Of a stretch of DNA of 64,000 bases, positions 16,843 through 26,555 are shown piece by piece (within the stretch, counting starts at the first letter, position 1; every line of letters starts with the position of its first letter). The notes under the pieces are model-generated. The model worked only from the letters and a program-made list of their open reading frames with translations. It was not told the DNA's origin and did no database searches. The stretch lies in assembly GCA_004296455.1 (NCBI GenBank), contig AP018280.1, positions 4,030,001 through 4,094,000 on the forward strand, given 5' to 3'. The translations under genes and the position numbers were made by a program. The stretch is from Calothrix sp. NIES-4101 (lineage in GTDB: Bacteria > Cyanobacteriota > Cyanobacteriia > Cyanobacteriales > Nostocaceae).

Positions 16843-17742
16843 TTAATTAAGAACATTATTTGCTTTGCAGCATTCAGTAAGAGGTTGCTTGGCTAAACTT
16901 TCCAAGCCAACAGAATTTAACAAACTTGTCCAAGTCGCCATTAAAGTTGTATCTTGAGGATTCGCAAGACGCAATTGGGCTAAAGTTGCGATCGCATCAT
17001 ACCAAATTCCTTGTTCTGCATAGATTGTCGGTTTTTGTTGGGGTTTTGCTTGTTGGATAAGTTCGGTGAGAGTTGGATTATTCTTTGCTCGTTGTATCCA
17101 TCCTTCTACATAATCAAGTTGATTTGAGCTAATTTGACTTGTTCCCTCTAAATTACATTTAACCCTAACTTTCAAAAACCAGTGATACATTGTCTCTGGT
17201 TCCAATGGAGCTAGGGTTTCCGGTAAACTAACGTTGATAATTCCTGGGGATATTGAGGTCAAGGAAGTTCGATATATTGTTTGGCTTTTATTGTTAATTT
17301 GTTTTTGCAGTACGAATTCCATGTTTGCAATCACAGTATTCTGATAGGGAACAAAAAACAATAAGTTAGGACGTTCTGCATAGGTCAATCCCCAAACTTG
17401 AGTTAAACCAACCTTTGGTTCGTATGCAGGAACTAAAGCCATAAGCGTTTGCCCATTAGCATCGCAACCACGACTTGCCGAATTTCCGCGAGTACCAGTT
17501 GTTCCTCGATCTGGTGGGGGTTGGGGTGGTATGAATTTAGTTGCCGAATTGCCGCGAGTACCGCTTGTTTTTCGATCTGGTGGAGTTGGGGGTGGTGTAA
17601 ATTTACTAGTTGATGCAGCCCATGTGGGAACATTTCGAGCTTGCGATATTCGAGATTGTAGTAATTGCAAGCATATTAAGCTAGTTAGTAATGCTATTCC
17701 CAAGAGTCTAGAAAGTTTAATTTTGTACCAGTAATTTTTCAT
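16843..17742 (-). CDS. DUF928 family exported protein
   Basis: A 299-residue protein. A signal segment (residues ~10-36) is followed by a low-complexity stretch with two or three copies of a PP.PPDR.T.GTRGNSA motif (residues ~48-90). The DUF928 domain (ALVPAYEPKVGLTQVWGLTYAERPNLLFFVPY ... YHWFLKVRV ... WIQRA ... GIWYDAIATLAQLRLANP) follows. DUF928 is a cyanobacterial family of unknown function that often accompanies CHAT and haemagglutinin-like genes. Here it lies 75 bp after a CHAT-CHASE2 gene on the same strand. Its location outside the cytoplasmic membrane suggests a periplasmic partner for the CHASE2 sensor. Confidence 0.85.
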   Translation of the reverse strand: MKNYWYKIKLSRLLGIALLTSLICLQLLQSRISQARNVPTWAASTSKFTPPPTPPDRKTSGTRGNSATKFIPPQPPPDRGTTGTRGNSASRGCDANGQTLMALVPAYEPKVGLTQVWGLTYAERPNLLFFVPYQNTVIANMEFVLQKQINNKSQTIYRTSLTSISPGIINVSLPETLAPLEPETMYHWFLKVRVKCNLEGTSQISSNQLDYVEGWIQRAKNNPTLTELIQQAKPQQKPTIYAEQGIWYDAIATLAQLRLANPQDTTLMATWTSLLNSVGLESLAKQPLTECCKANNVLN

Positions 17743-17817
17743 AGCGCAAAGATTGGATGATTAATTTGGATTGTAAATTTGGATTACGAACTTAGCTTTA
17801 TCAATGCTGCGATCGCT

Positions 17818-20178
17818 CTATTGTGTTTGTTTGTTATTGGTTTCTTGTTTTCCCTCTATTTCGAGATTGGAACGCAAAACAGCAGCGCTACAAAGTAATA
17901 CCATCAGGGCTGGGATTAAAGGAATCCAGTAACCAAAAATTGTTAGTATATTTAAACAAATTAAGTACAAAGTGATTGATAGAGTTATAACTCCAGAAAT
18001 AAAATATACAGCCTTACGAAGATAACTAGTAATTAATATACCTCCCATTGACCACAACCAAACCCAAATTATTTCGTATCCCAACCACCAAGTAGATAAT
18101 ATTGGTCTGCCATCTAAAACTGCACTCAGTAACTGGCTTGTCATTTGTGCTTGTAAAAAGACTCCTGGTATTTCCTGCTGTTTCCCTTGACTATTCTTGT
18201 AAGGTGTGAGGGAATAATCACGGAAGCTTTCAGCAGTTGTACCAATCAGAATAATTTTATCTTTGACAATATCAGCTTTAAATTCATCGGACAATACTTG
18301 TTTTAATGTTACATTTGGGACTATGGCTTCTGGTGTTGGCGATGAGCGATAGTTAAGTAAAATTTGATGGGAGAATGCATCAATTCCTTGATAGCCTCCA
18401 GTCTCTCTCTCTATTAGCTGGAATCTCAGTTTTCCTAATTGCCATGTATGCTTGTTATTGAATTGTAATTTAATTCCTTTAGTAGACAAATAACGCAATG
18501 CTAGCTGTACGTTTAATGAATAAGGTGCGGTACAAGGAGATGAAAGTGGCGGAGTTAATGCTAAAAGATGACGACGCACGACGTTATCATTATCTAAAAC
18601 TGTATCGCTAAAACCGGTATTTTCTTCAGGTATTCCCGGAGGTGGCTTAATTCCTGGTGTTCCTGCTTGAGGATTACTAACTTGACATACCGCAACAAAG
18701 TTTGGATTTTGCTGCATCAATTTCACCAATTCAGGATACTTCTTATCTATTGGGTAATCATGGTATATGTCTAACCCAATTGCTATTGGTTGATACTGGG
18801 ATATTTTTGCTAATATTTTGCTCAAGGATGCATCTGATAGGGAACCACGAGGTTTGTCTTTGGCTTGGTTCTGCACATCTTCTTCTGTAATTTGAATTAC
18901 CAGTATGCGTGAATCGGGTAATTCTTGGGGACGCGATCGCATTAGTTGATCAAATACTGCTAACTCTGCTGCTTGCAAAGCCCCCAAATATCGGACTCCC
19001 ATAACTAATCCTGTGACGATTACACTTGTTAGTAGTGTCAAGGAAAGAGGAAATTTCTGTTTTACAGGTTGCTTATTGCCGGTTAAAAAAGGAGCATTCA
19101 CACCAACTAATTCTTGCCAATTTAAGGGAATTTGGGCAGGATTTTGATAAATTACAGGCAACCAAGTTGCACAAGGGAAATGATTTTCCAATCCTTGTAA
19201 CTTTTCCCTTGCTTCTCGCACAGCTAAGTACAAAGATTCACCACGGGCAAAAGCTGCTAAAAAATGCTTTAAAAATTCCTGCGCGACTCGATCAGGAACC
19301 GGTTCCCGCATCACAATAATTTGGGGAATTTGTAAATCGGCAAGTTCCCGGGCTAAACCTAAACCATCGCAGGAGTTAAAAATTGCTAATTGTAAACCTC
19401 GCGCCACTGCTTGTTTAAGAGCATATTTCAATTGGCTAATAGTCAAATTTTCAGTTTTATTAATAGAAATTAACCCAGTTTCCCCTGTTTCCAAACTAGA
19501 ACTATGTCCCGCAAAAAAGAGAATTTGCCAAGGTTGATCCCAAAGCTGCTGGTTCAAGTCTTGGCGTTCTGGCTCTACTAAAAATGTCACATCTGCATTG
19601 GGTAATTTTTGGAGTAATATCTGGTCTGATTGCGTATCAATTCCTTCGCTGTCACCTAAAATTGCTAGAATGTTCACAGATGCGGTAGTCGGTGCAAAAT
19701 GTTTAACTTCTTCGTAGGCAGGGGCTATCAATGCTATCTCTGCATTCGGGTAGCGTTCCAGTAAATCCCACAAATGCCAAGGTAACTTTTGTAATCGCAG
19801 GTCTTTTGTTTGCAACAGTACCCGTACCCTGTCCTTTGGTGCAAGTTTTTCCAACCACTTTTCCCGAATGGGACGAAATGACTCACTCTGAAGCCAGATA
19901 TTTAACTCAGCTATCAATGCCGCCGCCGCTTGCTGACATTCTCCGATACTAGCAACAGATGTTGGCGGTTTCGGTAAACCAATCGGACGAGCAGATAATT
20001 TGAGGTTGTGGTAAATAGTTTGCCAGCGATGATAGTGGCGGGGGATTTCTAAATTTGGTGGTAATTCGCCTGTAATTTCCACAGATGGATGGGCATTTTC
20101 ATCACCAATTTGCAGTATTACGGGAAATCCCTGCTCAAAATTTCCCGTTCCTAATTTTAAAATTACTAACTTGCCCAT
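17818..20178 (-). CDS. CHAT-CHASE2 transmembrane protein
   Basis: A 786-residue protein. The N-terminus (MGKLVILKLGTGNFEQGFPV) and CHAT domain resemble those of the 8386 protein. Catalytic H225 (FAGHSS) and C270 (FNSCDG) are present. A membrane helix near 375-395 (SLTLLTSVIVTGLVMGVRYLG) leads into an extracytoplasmic CHASE2 domain (about 400-690; ILVIQITEEDVQ, SKILAKISQYQPIAIGLDIYHDY, KIILIGTTAESFRDYSLTPY). About three membrane helices close the protein. CHASE2 is an extracellular sensor usually fused to cyclases or kinases. Here the only visible output is the cytoplasmic protease, which implies a transmembrane, signal-gated CHAT peptidase. Confidence 0.93.
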   Translation of the reverse strand: MGKLVILKLGTGNFEQGFPVILQIGDENAHPSVEITGELPPNLEIPRHYHRWQTIYHNLKLSARPIGLPKPPTSVASIGECQQAAAALIAELNIWLQSESFRPIREKWLEKLAPKDRVRVLLQTKDLRLQKLPWHLWDLLERYPNAEIALIAPAYEEVKHFAPTTASVNILAILGDSEGIDTQSDQILLQKLPNADVTFLVEPERQDLNQQLWDQPWQILFFAGHSSSLETGETGLISINKTENLTISQLKYALKQAVARGLQLAIFNSCDGLGLARELADLQIPQIIVMREPVPDRVAQEFLKHFLAAFARGESLYLAVREAREKLQGLENHFPCATWLPVIYQNPAQIPLNWQELVGVNAPFLTGNKQPVKQKFPLSLTLLTSVIVTGLVMGVRYLGALQAAELAVFDQLMRSRPQELPDSRILVIQITEEDVQNQAKDKPRGSLSDASLSKILAKISQYQPIAIGLDIYHDYPIDKKYPELVKLMQQNPNFVAVCQVSNPQAGTPGIKPPPGIPEENTGFSDTVLDNDNVVRRHLLALTPPLSSPCTAPYSLNVQLALRYLSTKGIKLQFNNKHTWQLGKLRFQLIERETGGYQGIDAFSHQILLNYRSSPTPEAIVPNVTLKQVLSDEFKADIVKDKIILIGTTAESFRDYSLTPYKNSQGKQQEIPGVFLQAQMTSQLLSAVLDGRPILSTWWLGYEIIWVWLWSMGGILITSYLRKAVYFISGVITLSITLYLICLNILTIFGYWIPLIPALMVLLCSAAVLRSNLEIEGKQETNNKQTQ

Positions 20179-20333
20179 AAGTTTACTACAGATGGCGAGG
20201 CGAGGTACTATTTAAACCTGAGTTCGGGTTAAAACGGGAAATTATATTTTTCGTTGTAACCAATGGTGAGAATAGGGACTAACTCTTTATTATGCAGAAA
20301 ATTCTCAGATAACTAGCTTTGAAAAATCAAAAG

Positions 20334-21839
20334 TTACAAATCCGCTATCAATCTCACTTTACGGAGCAAGAAACGCAGCACCGTTTCTTCACGGGAAATA
20401 ATATCAACCCTCCCTTCCATTCCTAATTGAATGTGACACTGATTTTTCCCTTTGCCTAAAACCAAGCTTTCTGGCTGAATTGTAACCTCATAAAAAGCAC
20501 CTATTATTGTAGCTTTTGGACTAGCATCACTGTTAGAAACAAGTCCATTTGTGCCATTTTTTGGTGGAGTCATGGTATCTGGAGAAATTGCCTGAACTTC
20601 ACCGTCGAGAGTACCGTAATCTGGGTAAGAACAAGCATTCACACGCATTTTGATTTTTTGACCGATTTTTAATTTATTTTTATCTTCAGATGCCACTGCT
20701 GCTTTGATAAGTTTGGGAGCATTACTAGGTACTATTTGCACTACTTCTTCCCCCGCACGTACAGTTTGACCTGAGTTTCGCAGATTAATTTGAGAGATGA
20801 TCCCATCAGCAGTAGCTGTAATTGCGGTATGGTTCAATTCAATTTCCACTTGTTTGAGTTCGCTACTATCTCGTTCCAACTGCTTTTCAGTTTCAATTCG
20901 TTGCTTAACTAGGACTTGGCTTTCCTTTTCTAAATTCGCTTTGTTACTTTCCCCCGCAGCTTTTTCTTGAGCAATACGCTCTGTCGCAATTGCTACTCCA
21001 GCATTGCTAGGATTGAGGGCTGCTTGAGCGCGTTGTCTTCTGGCGATCGCAGCAGATACAGCTTGTTGTAACCGTTCAATTGTTTGTTGTTGTGTCTCCA
21101 CGACAGCTTTTTGGGCTTCCACTGCCTGTTGTTGCTGTTTTGCAGCTAGTAGTGCTTCTTCCAATTGATCTTTAGACAGTGCTCCTTGGGTAGCTACACT
21201 TTCATACCGTTTCTGTTTTGACCGAGCTGCACCTAAAGCGGCTTCTGTCGCGTGGAGATTAGCTTGTGCTGTTTTTAACTGTGCCTCTCCAGCTTGCAAT
21301 TCTTCCTGAGCTATTCTAATATTGGCATCGGCTTCTTTAACATCTGAAACACTAATATTTTTTTTATCTTGCAATTCTCGACGACGACCTCTTAACTCAG
21401 CTTCAGCACCAGTAATAATTCGGATAATTCTGTCTGTTTCGGCGCGAATTTGACTGTTGAGAGCATTAATTTGAGCGTTGATTTGCACTAGTTGTAATCT
21501 AGCTTGCTGGATACTAATTTGTAATTGATTTTTTTTGGTTCGCAGACGGGAATCATCAATAGTCGCGATCGCATCTCCTATTTTGACAACTTGATTTTCT
21601 TTGACATAAATCTGCATTACCTGTCCTTCTGTCGCAGCTTGGACAATACGTAATTCCCCTGTGGGGCGGACAACTGCTTGTCCTTTGACTGTTTCTTTAT
21701 ATTTGGTAAATGCAGCTACTGGAACAGCTAGTCCAATAAAGCAAAGAATAAACATCCCACCCCATGTTGTCCAGCGACTAATTGATGGGAGAAATTCATT
21801 GGTTTGAATTGGAGGTAAAAAATCTGTGTTGTTAACCAT
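20334..21839 (-). CDS. HlyD-family membrane fusion protein of a peptide exporter
   Basis: About 501 residues from the ATG at 21839; a TTG 24 bp upstream is the alternative. One N-terminal membrane helix (GGMFILCFIGLAVPVAAF) precedes the lipoyl-like half motif (GQAVVRPTGELRIVQAATEGQVMQIYVKENQVVKIGDAIATID). A long coiled coil covers residues ~95-345, with many Q, A and E residues. The second lipoyl half (NHTAITATADGIISQINLRNSGQTVRAGEEVVQIVP) and a beta-barrel follow. By family it bridges the inner-membrane ABC exporter to an outer-membrane channel. It lies 60 bp after the C39 ABC transporter, so the two form one export machine. No TolC-like gene is in the window. Confidence 0.92.
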   Translation of the reverse strand: MVNNTDFLPPIQTNEFLPSISRWTTWGGMFILCFIGLAVPVAAFTKYKETVKGQAVVRPTGELRIVQAATEGQVMQIYVKENQVVKIGDAIATIDDSRLRTKKNQLQISIQQARLQLVQINAQINALNSQIRAETDRIIRIITGAEAELRGRRRELQDKKNISVSDVKEADANIRIAQEELQAGEAQLKTAQANLHATEAALGAARSKQKRYESVATQGALSKDQLEEALLAAKQQQQAVEAQKAVVETQQQTIERLQQAVSAAIARRQRAQAALNPSNAGVAIATERIAQEKAAGESNKANLEKESQVLVKQRIETEKQLERDSSELKQVEIELNHTAITATADGIISQINLRNSGQTVRAGEEVVQIVPSNAPKLIKAAVASEDKNKLKIGQKIKMRVNACSYPDYGTLDGEVQAISPDTMTPPKNGTNGLVSNSDASPKATIIGAFYEVTIQPESLVLGKGKNQCHIQLGMEGRVDIISREETVLRFLLRKVRLIADL

Positions 21840-21899
21840 GATGTAGTGTGAATAAACCGCCAAAGTACGGAGAACGCAGGGAAGGAGATCAGAGAGGAA

Positions 21900-24119
21900 T
21901 TAGTTAATAATGGGAGATTTACCGTTACGGTTAACAGGTGAAGATGTGAGTAGCAATGTATTTTGAGAGGGGGCAAAATCATCTAGAAATTCTAAATGTT
22001 CGCCGGGTAATTTTCGTAATTCTTCTAGTGTCCCTTGAATTTTTAAGCTTCCATTTTCTAACAATACAATCCAATCGGCGCGTTGTATGACTTTGGGGCG
22101 ATGACTAATCATTATCGTAGTTTTACCTCGACGATAATATAAAAGTCGCTCTAATACTTGGGCTTCGCTTACTGGGTCGAGTGCGCCTGTAGATTCATCT
22201 AATATCAATATAGGTGGGTCTGTAACGATTGCTCTCGCTATAGCTAATTTTTGCCTTTGTCCACCAGAAAGATTCGCTCCAAATTCTCCTAAAACTGTTT
22301 GATATTTATCGGGAAGTTTGTTGATAAATTCGTCTGCACCAGAAACTCTACAGGCTTTAACAATATCTTCAAAACTGATGTGAGGATAGCTAAAACGAAA
22401 ATTATCAATAATCGAACGACTCCAAAAATGGGGGTCTTGGGGAACTAATATTACCTGTTGACGCAAACATTCTAAAGATAAGTCTTGCTGATTGTAGAAA
22501 TCATAACTAATATTACCCGATTGAGCTTTATATAAACCAGTAATCAATTTAGCAAGGGTACTTTTTCCACAGCCAGATTTACCAATAAGTGCAATTACTT
22601 TACCACCAGGAATATTTACAGAAAAATCTTGTAATAAGTCAACTCTACCTCCATGGTGGAAATTCAATTCAGTACAGGTAACATCTGCATTGCCAGGAAT
22701 TTGCGCCCAAGGTTTTTTAAAATCATTTTCGTCTTCTGGGGTCGCATCAATAACTTCTGTGAGACGTTGAACGACAATTTGTGCGGTAATAAATTCATCA
22801 ACTAATCCAATTACTGCACTGAGAAAGCCAAGAAAATTCCCACTCATCCCGTTATATGCCATCAATTGCCCGATAGTTAAACTACGATTAATTACCAAGT
22901 AACTACCTATCCAGAGGATGCCAATATTAATGAAAGTGGAAAGAATGCTGGTGACTGTGCTACTGTAAAGTCCCAGTTTCATGTTACTCCAGCCCAGATT
23001 GGCAAGGCGACCGTAATTGCTTTGGTATTCTTCCCAGGCTTGGGGTGTAGCTTGAGTAGTTTTTAATACTTGAACCCCACGAACGGTTTCTACGAGAAAG
23101 CCTTGATTTTCCGTACCAGAAATAATCAGATTGCGAGTTTTTTGGCGGATTGCTGGTAAGAAAAGTAAGTTGACAGCAGTGATAATAATAAATGCAAGTA
23201 TAGAAGCGAGAGTTAATTCCCAACTGTAAAAGAGCATAAAGCCCAAGGAAGCTACAGCGATAAAAAATTGGCTAGGTAATCCCAAGACAATTTGGGACAC
23301 TAAATTATTAATGGAGTTGGCATCTGCAATGCGGCTGACAACTTCCCCACTGCGTCGCCCTTCAAAGTAGGATAAAGGTAAGTGTAGGAGCTTGCGTCCG
23401 TATTCTAATATTAATCCTAATTGCAATCTTTGACCGAAATGACCGATGAGATGGGATTGTACTAAAGCAATGGTGCTTCTAATTAGGTTCATGACGATAA
23501 CGCCGATCGCCACTGTGGTTAATAATTGAGTATCTCCCCGTACTAACACATCGTCGGTGAGTAGCTGCATCATAAAAGGAGATGCCAGGGAAAGCAAACC
23601 AATGGCGATATTGATAGCGATCGCCTGAGCTAAAATAAAACGATAAGGGTAAACCCGTTGCAGGTATCTTCCCAAACCGCCAATTTGATCGGATTCTTGC
23701 TGGTAAAAACGGCTGTCATCTGGAGTTAAAAGTAACATTACCCCATTAACCCAACCCGTCATTAATTCTTTTTGGGAGAGGTAACGGATACCAATGCCAG
23801 GGTCAGCAATTACATATTGTTTACATTTTTGCCCGTACAAGACTACCCAGTGGTTGCCTTTCCAATGAATAATGACTGGTAGGGATATTTGGTCTAATCG
23901 CTCGATAAGTTGAGGAGTCGCTTTGACTCGACGCACATTAAACCCTAACGCCTCTGCTCCCCGACTTAACCCCAAAAGGGATGTGCCCCTGGAAGCAGTA
24001 CCAACTGCTTCCCGGACGCGATTGAGGGTAAAAGTGCGATCATAATATTTGGCGATCATCGCAATACAAGCAGCACCGCAATCTTCTTCACTGTGTTGCA
24101 GAACAATTGGATATTTCAT
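21900..24119 (-). CDS. C39 peptidase-containing ABC exporter (PCAT)
   Basis: A 739-residue protein. The C39 peptidase domain (1-135) has C14 (EEDCGAAC), H90 (GNHWVV) and D106 (IADPG), the full catalytic set. A six-helix membrane domain spans about 160-460. The nucleotide-binding domain has Walker A (GKSGCGKST), Q-loop (VPQDP), signature LSGGQRQKLAIARAI, Walker B (ILILDEST) and H-loop (MISHRP). By family it cleaves leader peptides after a double glycine and exports the mature peptide. A fitting substrate with an SGG leader is encoded 340 bp upstream on the same strand. Confidence 0.95.
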   Translation of the reverse strand: MKYPIVLQHSEEDCGAACIAMIAKYYDRTFTLNRVREAVGTASRGTSLLGLSRGAEALGFNVRRVKATPQLIERLDQISLPVIIHWKGNHWVVLYGQKCKQYVIADPGIGIRYLSQKELMTGWVNGVMLLLTPDDSRFYQQESDQIGGLGRYLQRVYPYRFILAQAIAINIAIGLLSLASPFMMQLLTDDVLVRGDTQLLTTVAIGVIVMNLIRSTIALVQSHLIGHFGQRLQLGLILEYGRKLLHLPLSYFEGRRSGEVVSRIADANSINNLVSQIVLGLPSQFFIAVASLGFMLFYSWELTLASILAFIIITAVNLLFLPAIRQKTRNLIISGTENQGFLVETVRGVQVLKTTQATPQAWEEYQSNYGRLANLGWSNMKLGLYSSTVTSILSTFINIGILWIGSYLVINRSLTIGQLMAYNGMSGNFLGFLSAVIGLVDEFITAQIVVQRLTEVIDATPEDENDFKKPWAQIPGNADVTCTELNFHHGGRVDLLQDFSVNIPGGKVIALIGKSGCGKSTLAKLITGLYKAQSGNISYDFYNQQDLSLECLRQQVILVPQDPHFWSRSIIDNFRFSYPHISFEDIVKACRVSGADEFINKLPDKYQTVLGEFGANLSGGQRQKLAIARAIVTDPPILILDESTGALDPVSEAQVLERLLYYRRGKTTIMISHRPKVIQRADWIVLLENGSLKIQGTLEELRKLPGEHLEFLDDFAPSQNTLLLTSSPVNRNGKSPIIN

Positions 24120-24459
24120 TTTTGGTACAATTATCTAGCAAAAAATTTCAACTCTGCTTTATAAGCTAATAATAGTTCAGCTTCAGTTTTTGATGATTAA
24201 GTACCTCAACAAAATTAAATATATATTTGTCATTGCGTAACTTGCTTCTCCATACGAGTGTGAAGCGGAGCGTAACGACGCATAACCCTTAGCCTTCTCA
24301 GGACGGCTTCGCCAACACAAGATTCGAGTTAAATCAAATTGACTCGCAAGTATATATTTTTTGTTGAAGTACTTATGTTTTTGTCTTCTATGGAGACGTA
24401 GCAGTACTACGTCTCTACAAAGTTGTGGATTTATCTGAACTGTATTGCCTTATGACCCA
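24120..24459. other. Intergenic region with dispersed repeats
   Basis: Contains cyanobacterial dispersed repeat sequence (GAAGCGGAGCGTAACGACG, CAGGACGGCTTCGCC) and an ACGTAGCAGTACTACGT inverted repeat near 24395. I see no gene. Confidence 0.45.
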
Positions 24460-24801
24460 TTAGGCTACGGTATATAAATCTAGATCCCAGGGATTACCAG
24501 GAGTGTAGTTGTTATTTTGAAATTCATATGTTCGTCCGTTGGACAAATTATATGATTGGTCTTGTTTGTATGCATTTCGACCGTCAGTATCAAAGGTTAT
24601 TTTCCCTCCACTGTAAGCAGTCCATATCCATTCTTCATTTGGTTTGTGTAAAAATGACTTACCATCCAAAATATAGGTAATATCATAATTAGTTTTGTTT
24701 TTAATCGTAAACACCTCGTACCCACCGCTAATTGTTTCTGCTGCTTGTTCGTCAATTTCTTCAACTAAACCAAGCTCTAAAACACTTTGATTGTTTAACA
24801 T
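24460..24801 (-). CDS. Double-glycine leader peptide, probable PCAT substrate
   Basis: A 113-residue protein. The first 27 residues form a classical leader: VLELGLVEEIDEQAAETISGG, with conserved hydrophobic and acidic positions and GG at 26-27. Cleavage there would release an 86-residue product starting YEVFTIKN, rich in Y, N, D, K and W and free of Cys. The mature part is predicted to be beta-rich (TNYDITYILDGKSFLHKPNEEWIWTAYSGGKITFDTDG). It could be a bacteriocin-like toxin, a signal, or an enzyme-modified peptide; no function is recognised. It is transcribed towards the C39 exporter and has a motif-1 site at 25004-25034 upstream. Confidence 0.85.
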   Translation of the reverse strand: MLNNQSVLELGLVEEIDEQAAETISGGYEVFTIKNKTNYDITYILDGKSFLHKPNEEWIWTAYSGGKITFDTDGRNAYKQDQSYNLSNGRTYEFQNNNYTPGNPWDLDLYTVA

Positions 24802-25343
24802 GGTTCTTCTCCTGTTTCAAATAGAGTGATAATGTTACGGAGGAAAAGTATCTCGTTTTTGTACAAAAACTTTATAAGGAAAACCTATATCCTAAGTTTT
24901 TTACTTTAGCTAGTCACAAAGTTGAGATACTTCTGTGATTAAATGCCCCAGAGATATTTACACCTTTATTGTTATGTTTATGAGGTGAACCTCTCTGCTG
25001 TCACTCTCTACGTCAGACTTTTAGTTTTATGCACCAGTATGAACAATTTTTTGAAAAAGATTTGGTAATATGCCCAAACCCAAGCAGAGAAGGTATTTGT
25101 GACACAGAAATGGGGGGATTTGGGGACACATTGATATTGCGAACACTTTGCGATACTCTTGCAAGGAGTAGCTATTGCGATCGCACAGTCAGATTAGAGG
25201 GTGAGGGGAAGAAAAGGAGCAAGCAAAAATTCACAATAAGTAGCTTTTTTGTTTGCAAATAAGAAAAAATTAGCCAATATTTTTTACGTCATATAGAAAA
25301 ATGGTATATGTAAGCAAAAACACTTGATGGCAGCAATAAATTT
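24802..25343. other. Divergent intergenic region with motif 1
   Basis: Separates the leader-peptide gene (minus) from the sigma-like gene (plus). Motif 1 is at 25004-25034 on the minus strand, giving the peptide gene a leader of about 200 nt. A 77-codon frame at 25029-25262 lacks family features and is probably chance. Confidence 0.5.
25004..25034 (-). promoter_or_regulatory. Bipartite promoter-like motif 1, site A (degenerate)
   Basis: Read on the minus strand: GTGCATAA, 12 nt, GACGTAGAGAG. It differs from the other four sites at two positions of the second box but has the same spacer. It lies about 203 nt before the double-glycine peptide gene. Confidence 0.6.
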
Positions 25344-26513
25344 ATGCAAACCAGGCAAGGTATTCCTGAAATCTTTTCCACGTTTGTGCAATTTGATGCA
25401 GACTCTTTTAGTGGTTGGGTGACCGACTCTCGACTGCGACGCAGTATTAAGGCTTGTCTGGAACAGTCTTCACAGCAGGAATCAGATACTTTTTGGGCGC
25501 TTTATTGGCACAAAGTTTGGCAAAATCAATCTAGCATAGTAGCAGAAGCCCATATTTCTGCCTATTTACAAGAAATCTGCTATTGGGTTGCAAGAAAAAT
25601 TGCCTTCAATTTTAAAAATGAATCTTCTATCGCTGATTGCTTTCAAATTGCCATTTCCCGTGTCTCAAAAATTTTAAAACGATTCAATCCTGAATATAGT
25701 TCTAATTTAAAAGGTTATGCAGAACTGGCTTTTGAAGGTTTTATCAAAGACTCGCTGCGTTTACATCGGGAAACTGATATCTGTACAGACTGGGCTTTGT
25801 TGCATAAAATTAGCCGTAAGCGTTTGATTGATTCTTTGCAAAATGCAGGTTTTAATAATCCTATTATTGATAGTTATGTTTTAGCTTGGGAATGCTTTAA
25901 GGAACTCTCTGCTAGCACAATAAAAGTTCGCAAGTTGGTAAAACCAAATACTTTAACTTGGGAAGAAATTACAAATCTCTATAATTCTCAACGCTTAACT
26001 CAATTAAATTCAGCTACTCCTAAAGCAACTCCAGAAACATTAGAAAAATGGTTGAGTAGCAGCGCTAAAGCTGTACGTGCTTTTCTTTACCCCAATATTA
26101 TTTCTGTAGATGCACCGATCGCAGCAGCAGAAGAAGGTTCTTTATTAGATAAAATACCAGTGATCGCAGAAGAATCACCACTTGCAGAACTAATCGCTCG
26201 TGAAGAGATAGTAACCCAACAACAGAGGAGCGAACGCTTGCGACTATTTCTCAACGAAGCCATAACAAAGATAGATACCCAATCCCAAAAATTACTGCAA
26301 GCTTATTACAAACAACAATTAACCCAACAGCAAATTGCTGAACTACTGGAAATTAAGCAATATCAGGTTTCTCGCCGTCTAAGCAGCATCAAACGTGAAT
26401 TACTGCAATCTCTTGCCCAATGGAGTAAAGAAACTTTGCATATTTCTCCCACACCAGACGTACTCGATGCCATGAGTTCAAGCTTAGAAGAGTGGCTTAA
26501 AAAATGCTGTTGA
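25344..26513 (+). CDS. Sigma-70-like regulatory protein (module 2)
   Basis: A 389-residue protein with the opening MQTRQGIPEIFSTFVQFDADSFSGWVTDSRLRRS seen in a cyanobacterial family annotated as sigma factor-like. A helical core (residues ~60-150, WVARKIAFNF...LKRFNPEYSSNLKGYAELAFEGFIKDSLRLHR) stands where sigma region 2 is expected. The C-terminal LLQAYYKQQLTQQQIAELLEIKQYQVSRRLSSIKRELL is a good region-4 helix-turn-helix. It is larger than the module-1 protein but occupies the same place in front of a DUF1822 gene. The nearest motif-1 site lies divergently upstream. Inference: it directs RNA polymerase to motif-1 promoters. Confidence 0.8.
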   Translation: MQTRQGIPEIFSTFVQFDADSFSGWVTDSRLRRSIKACLEQSSQQESDTFWALYWHKVWQNQSSIVAEAHISAYLQEICYWVARKIAFNFKNESSIADCFQIAISRVSKILKRFNPEYSSNLKGYAELAFEGFIKDSLRLHRETDICTDWALLHKISRKRLIDSLQNAGFNNPIIDSYVLAWECFKELSASTIKVRKLVKPNTLTWEEITNLYNSQRLTQLNSATPKATPETLEKWLSSSAKAVRAFLYPNIISVDAPIAAAEEGSLLDKIPVIAEESPLAELIAREEIVTQQQRSERLRLFLNEAITKIDTQSQKLLQAYYKQQLTQQQIAELLEIKQYQVSRRLSSIKRELLQSLAQWSKETLHISPTPDVLDAMSSSLEEWLKKCC

Positions 26514-26555
26514 CCGTTAACTCGTTTGTTGTTTCTGTGGAGCCATCCTAAAATT

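Noticed and set aside
17743-17817. TTCGTAATC upstream of the DUF928 gene, like the second box of motif 2
   Set aside because: No TGCGT box at the 19-nt spacing, and HIP1 sequence lies there instead.
20179-20333. TGCATAATAAAGAGTTAGTC upstream of CHAT-CHASE2, similar to motif 1
   Set aside because: The spacer is 10 nt rather than 12 and the second box lacks CGTAAAG.
24231-24262. TGCGTAAC stretch resembling motif 2
   Set aside because: The position 19 nt downstream reads GTGT rather than CGTA, and it sits in a dispersed repeat.
25029-25262. 77-codon plus-strand frame
   Set aside because: No ribosome site, no family resemblance, biased composition, and it overlaps the motif-1 site; probably chance.
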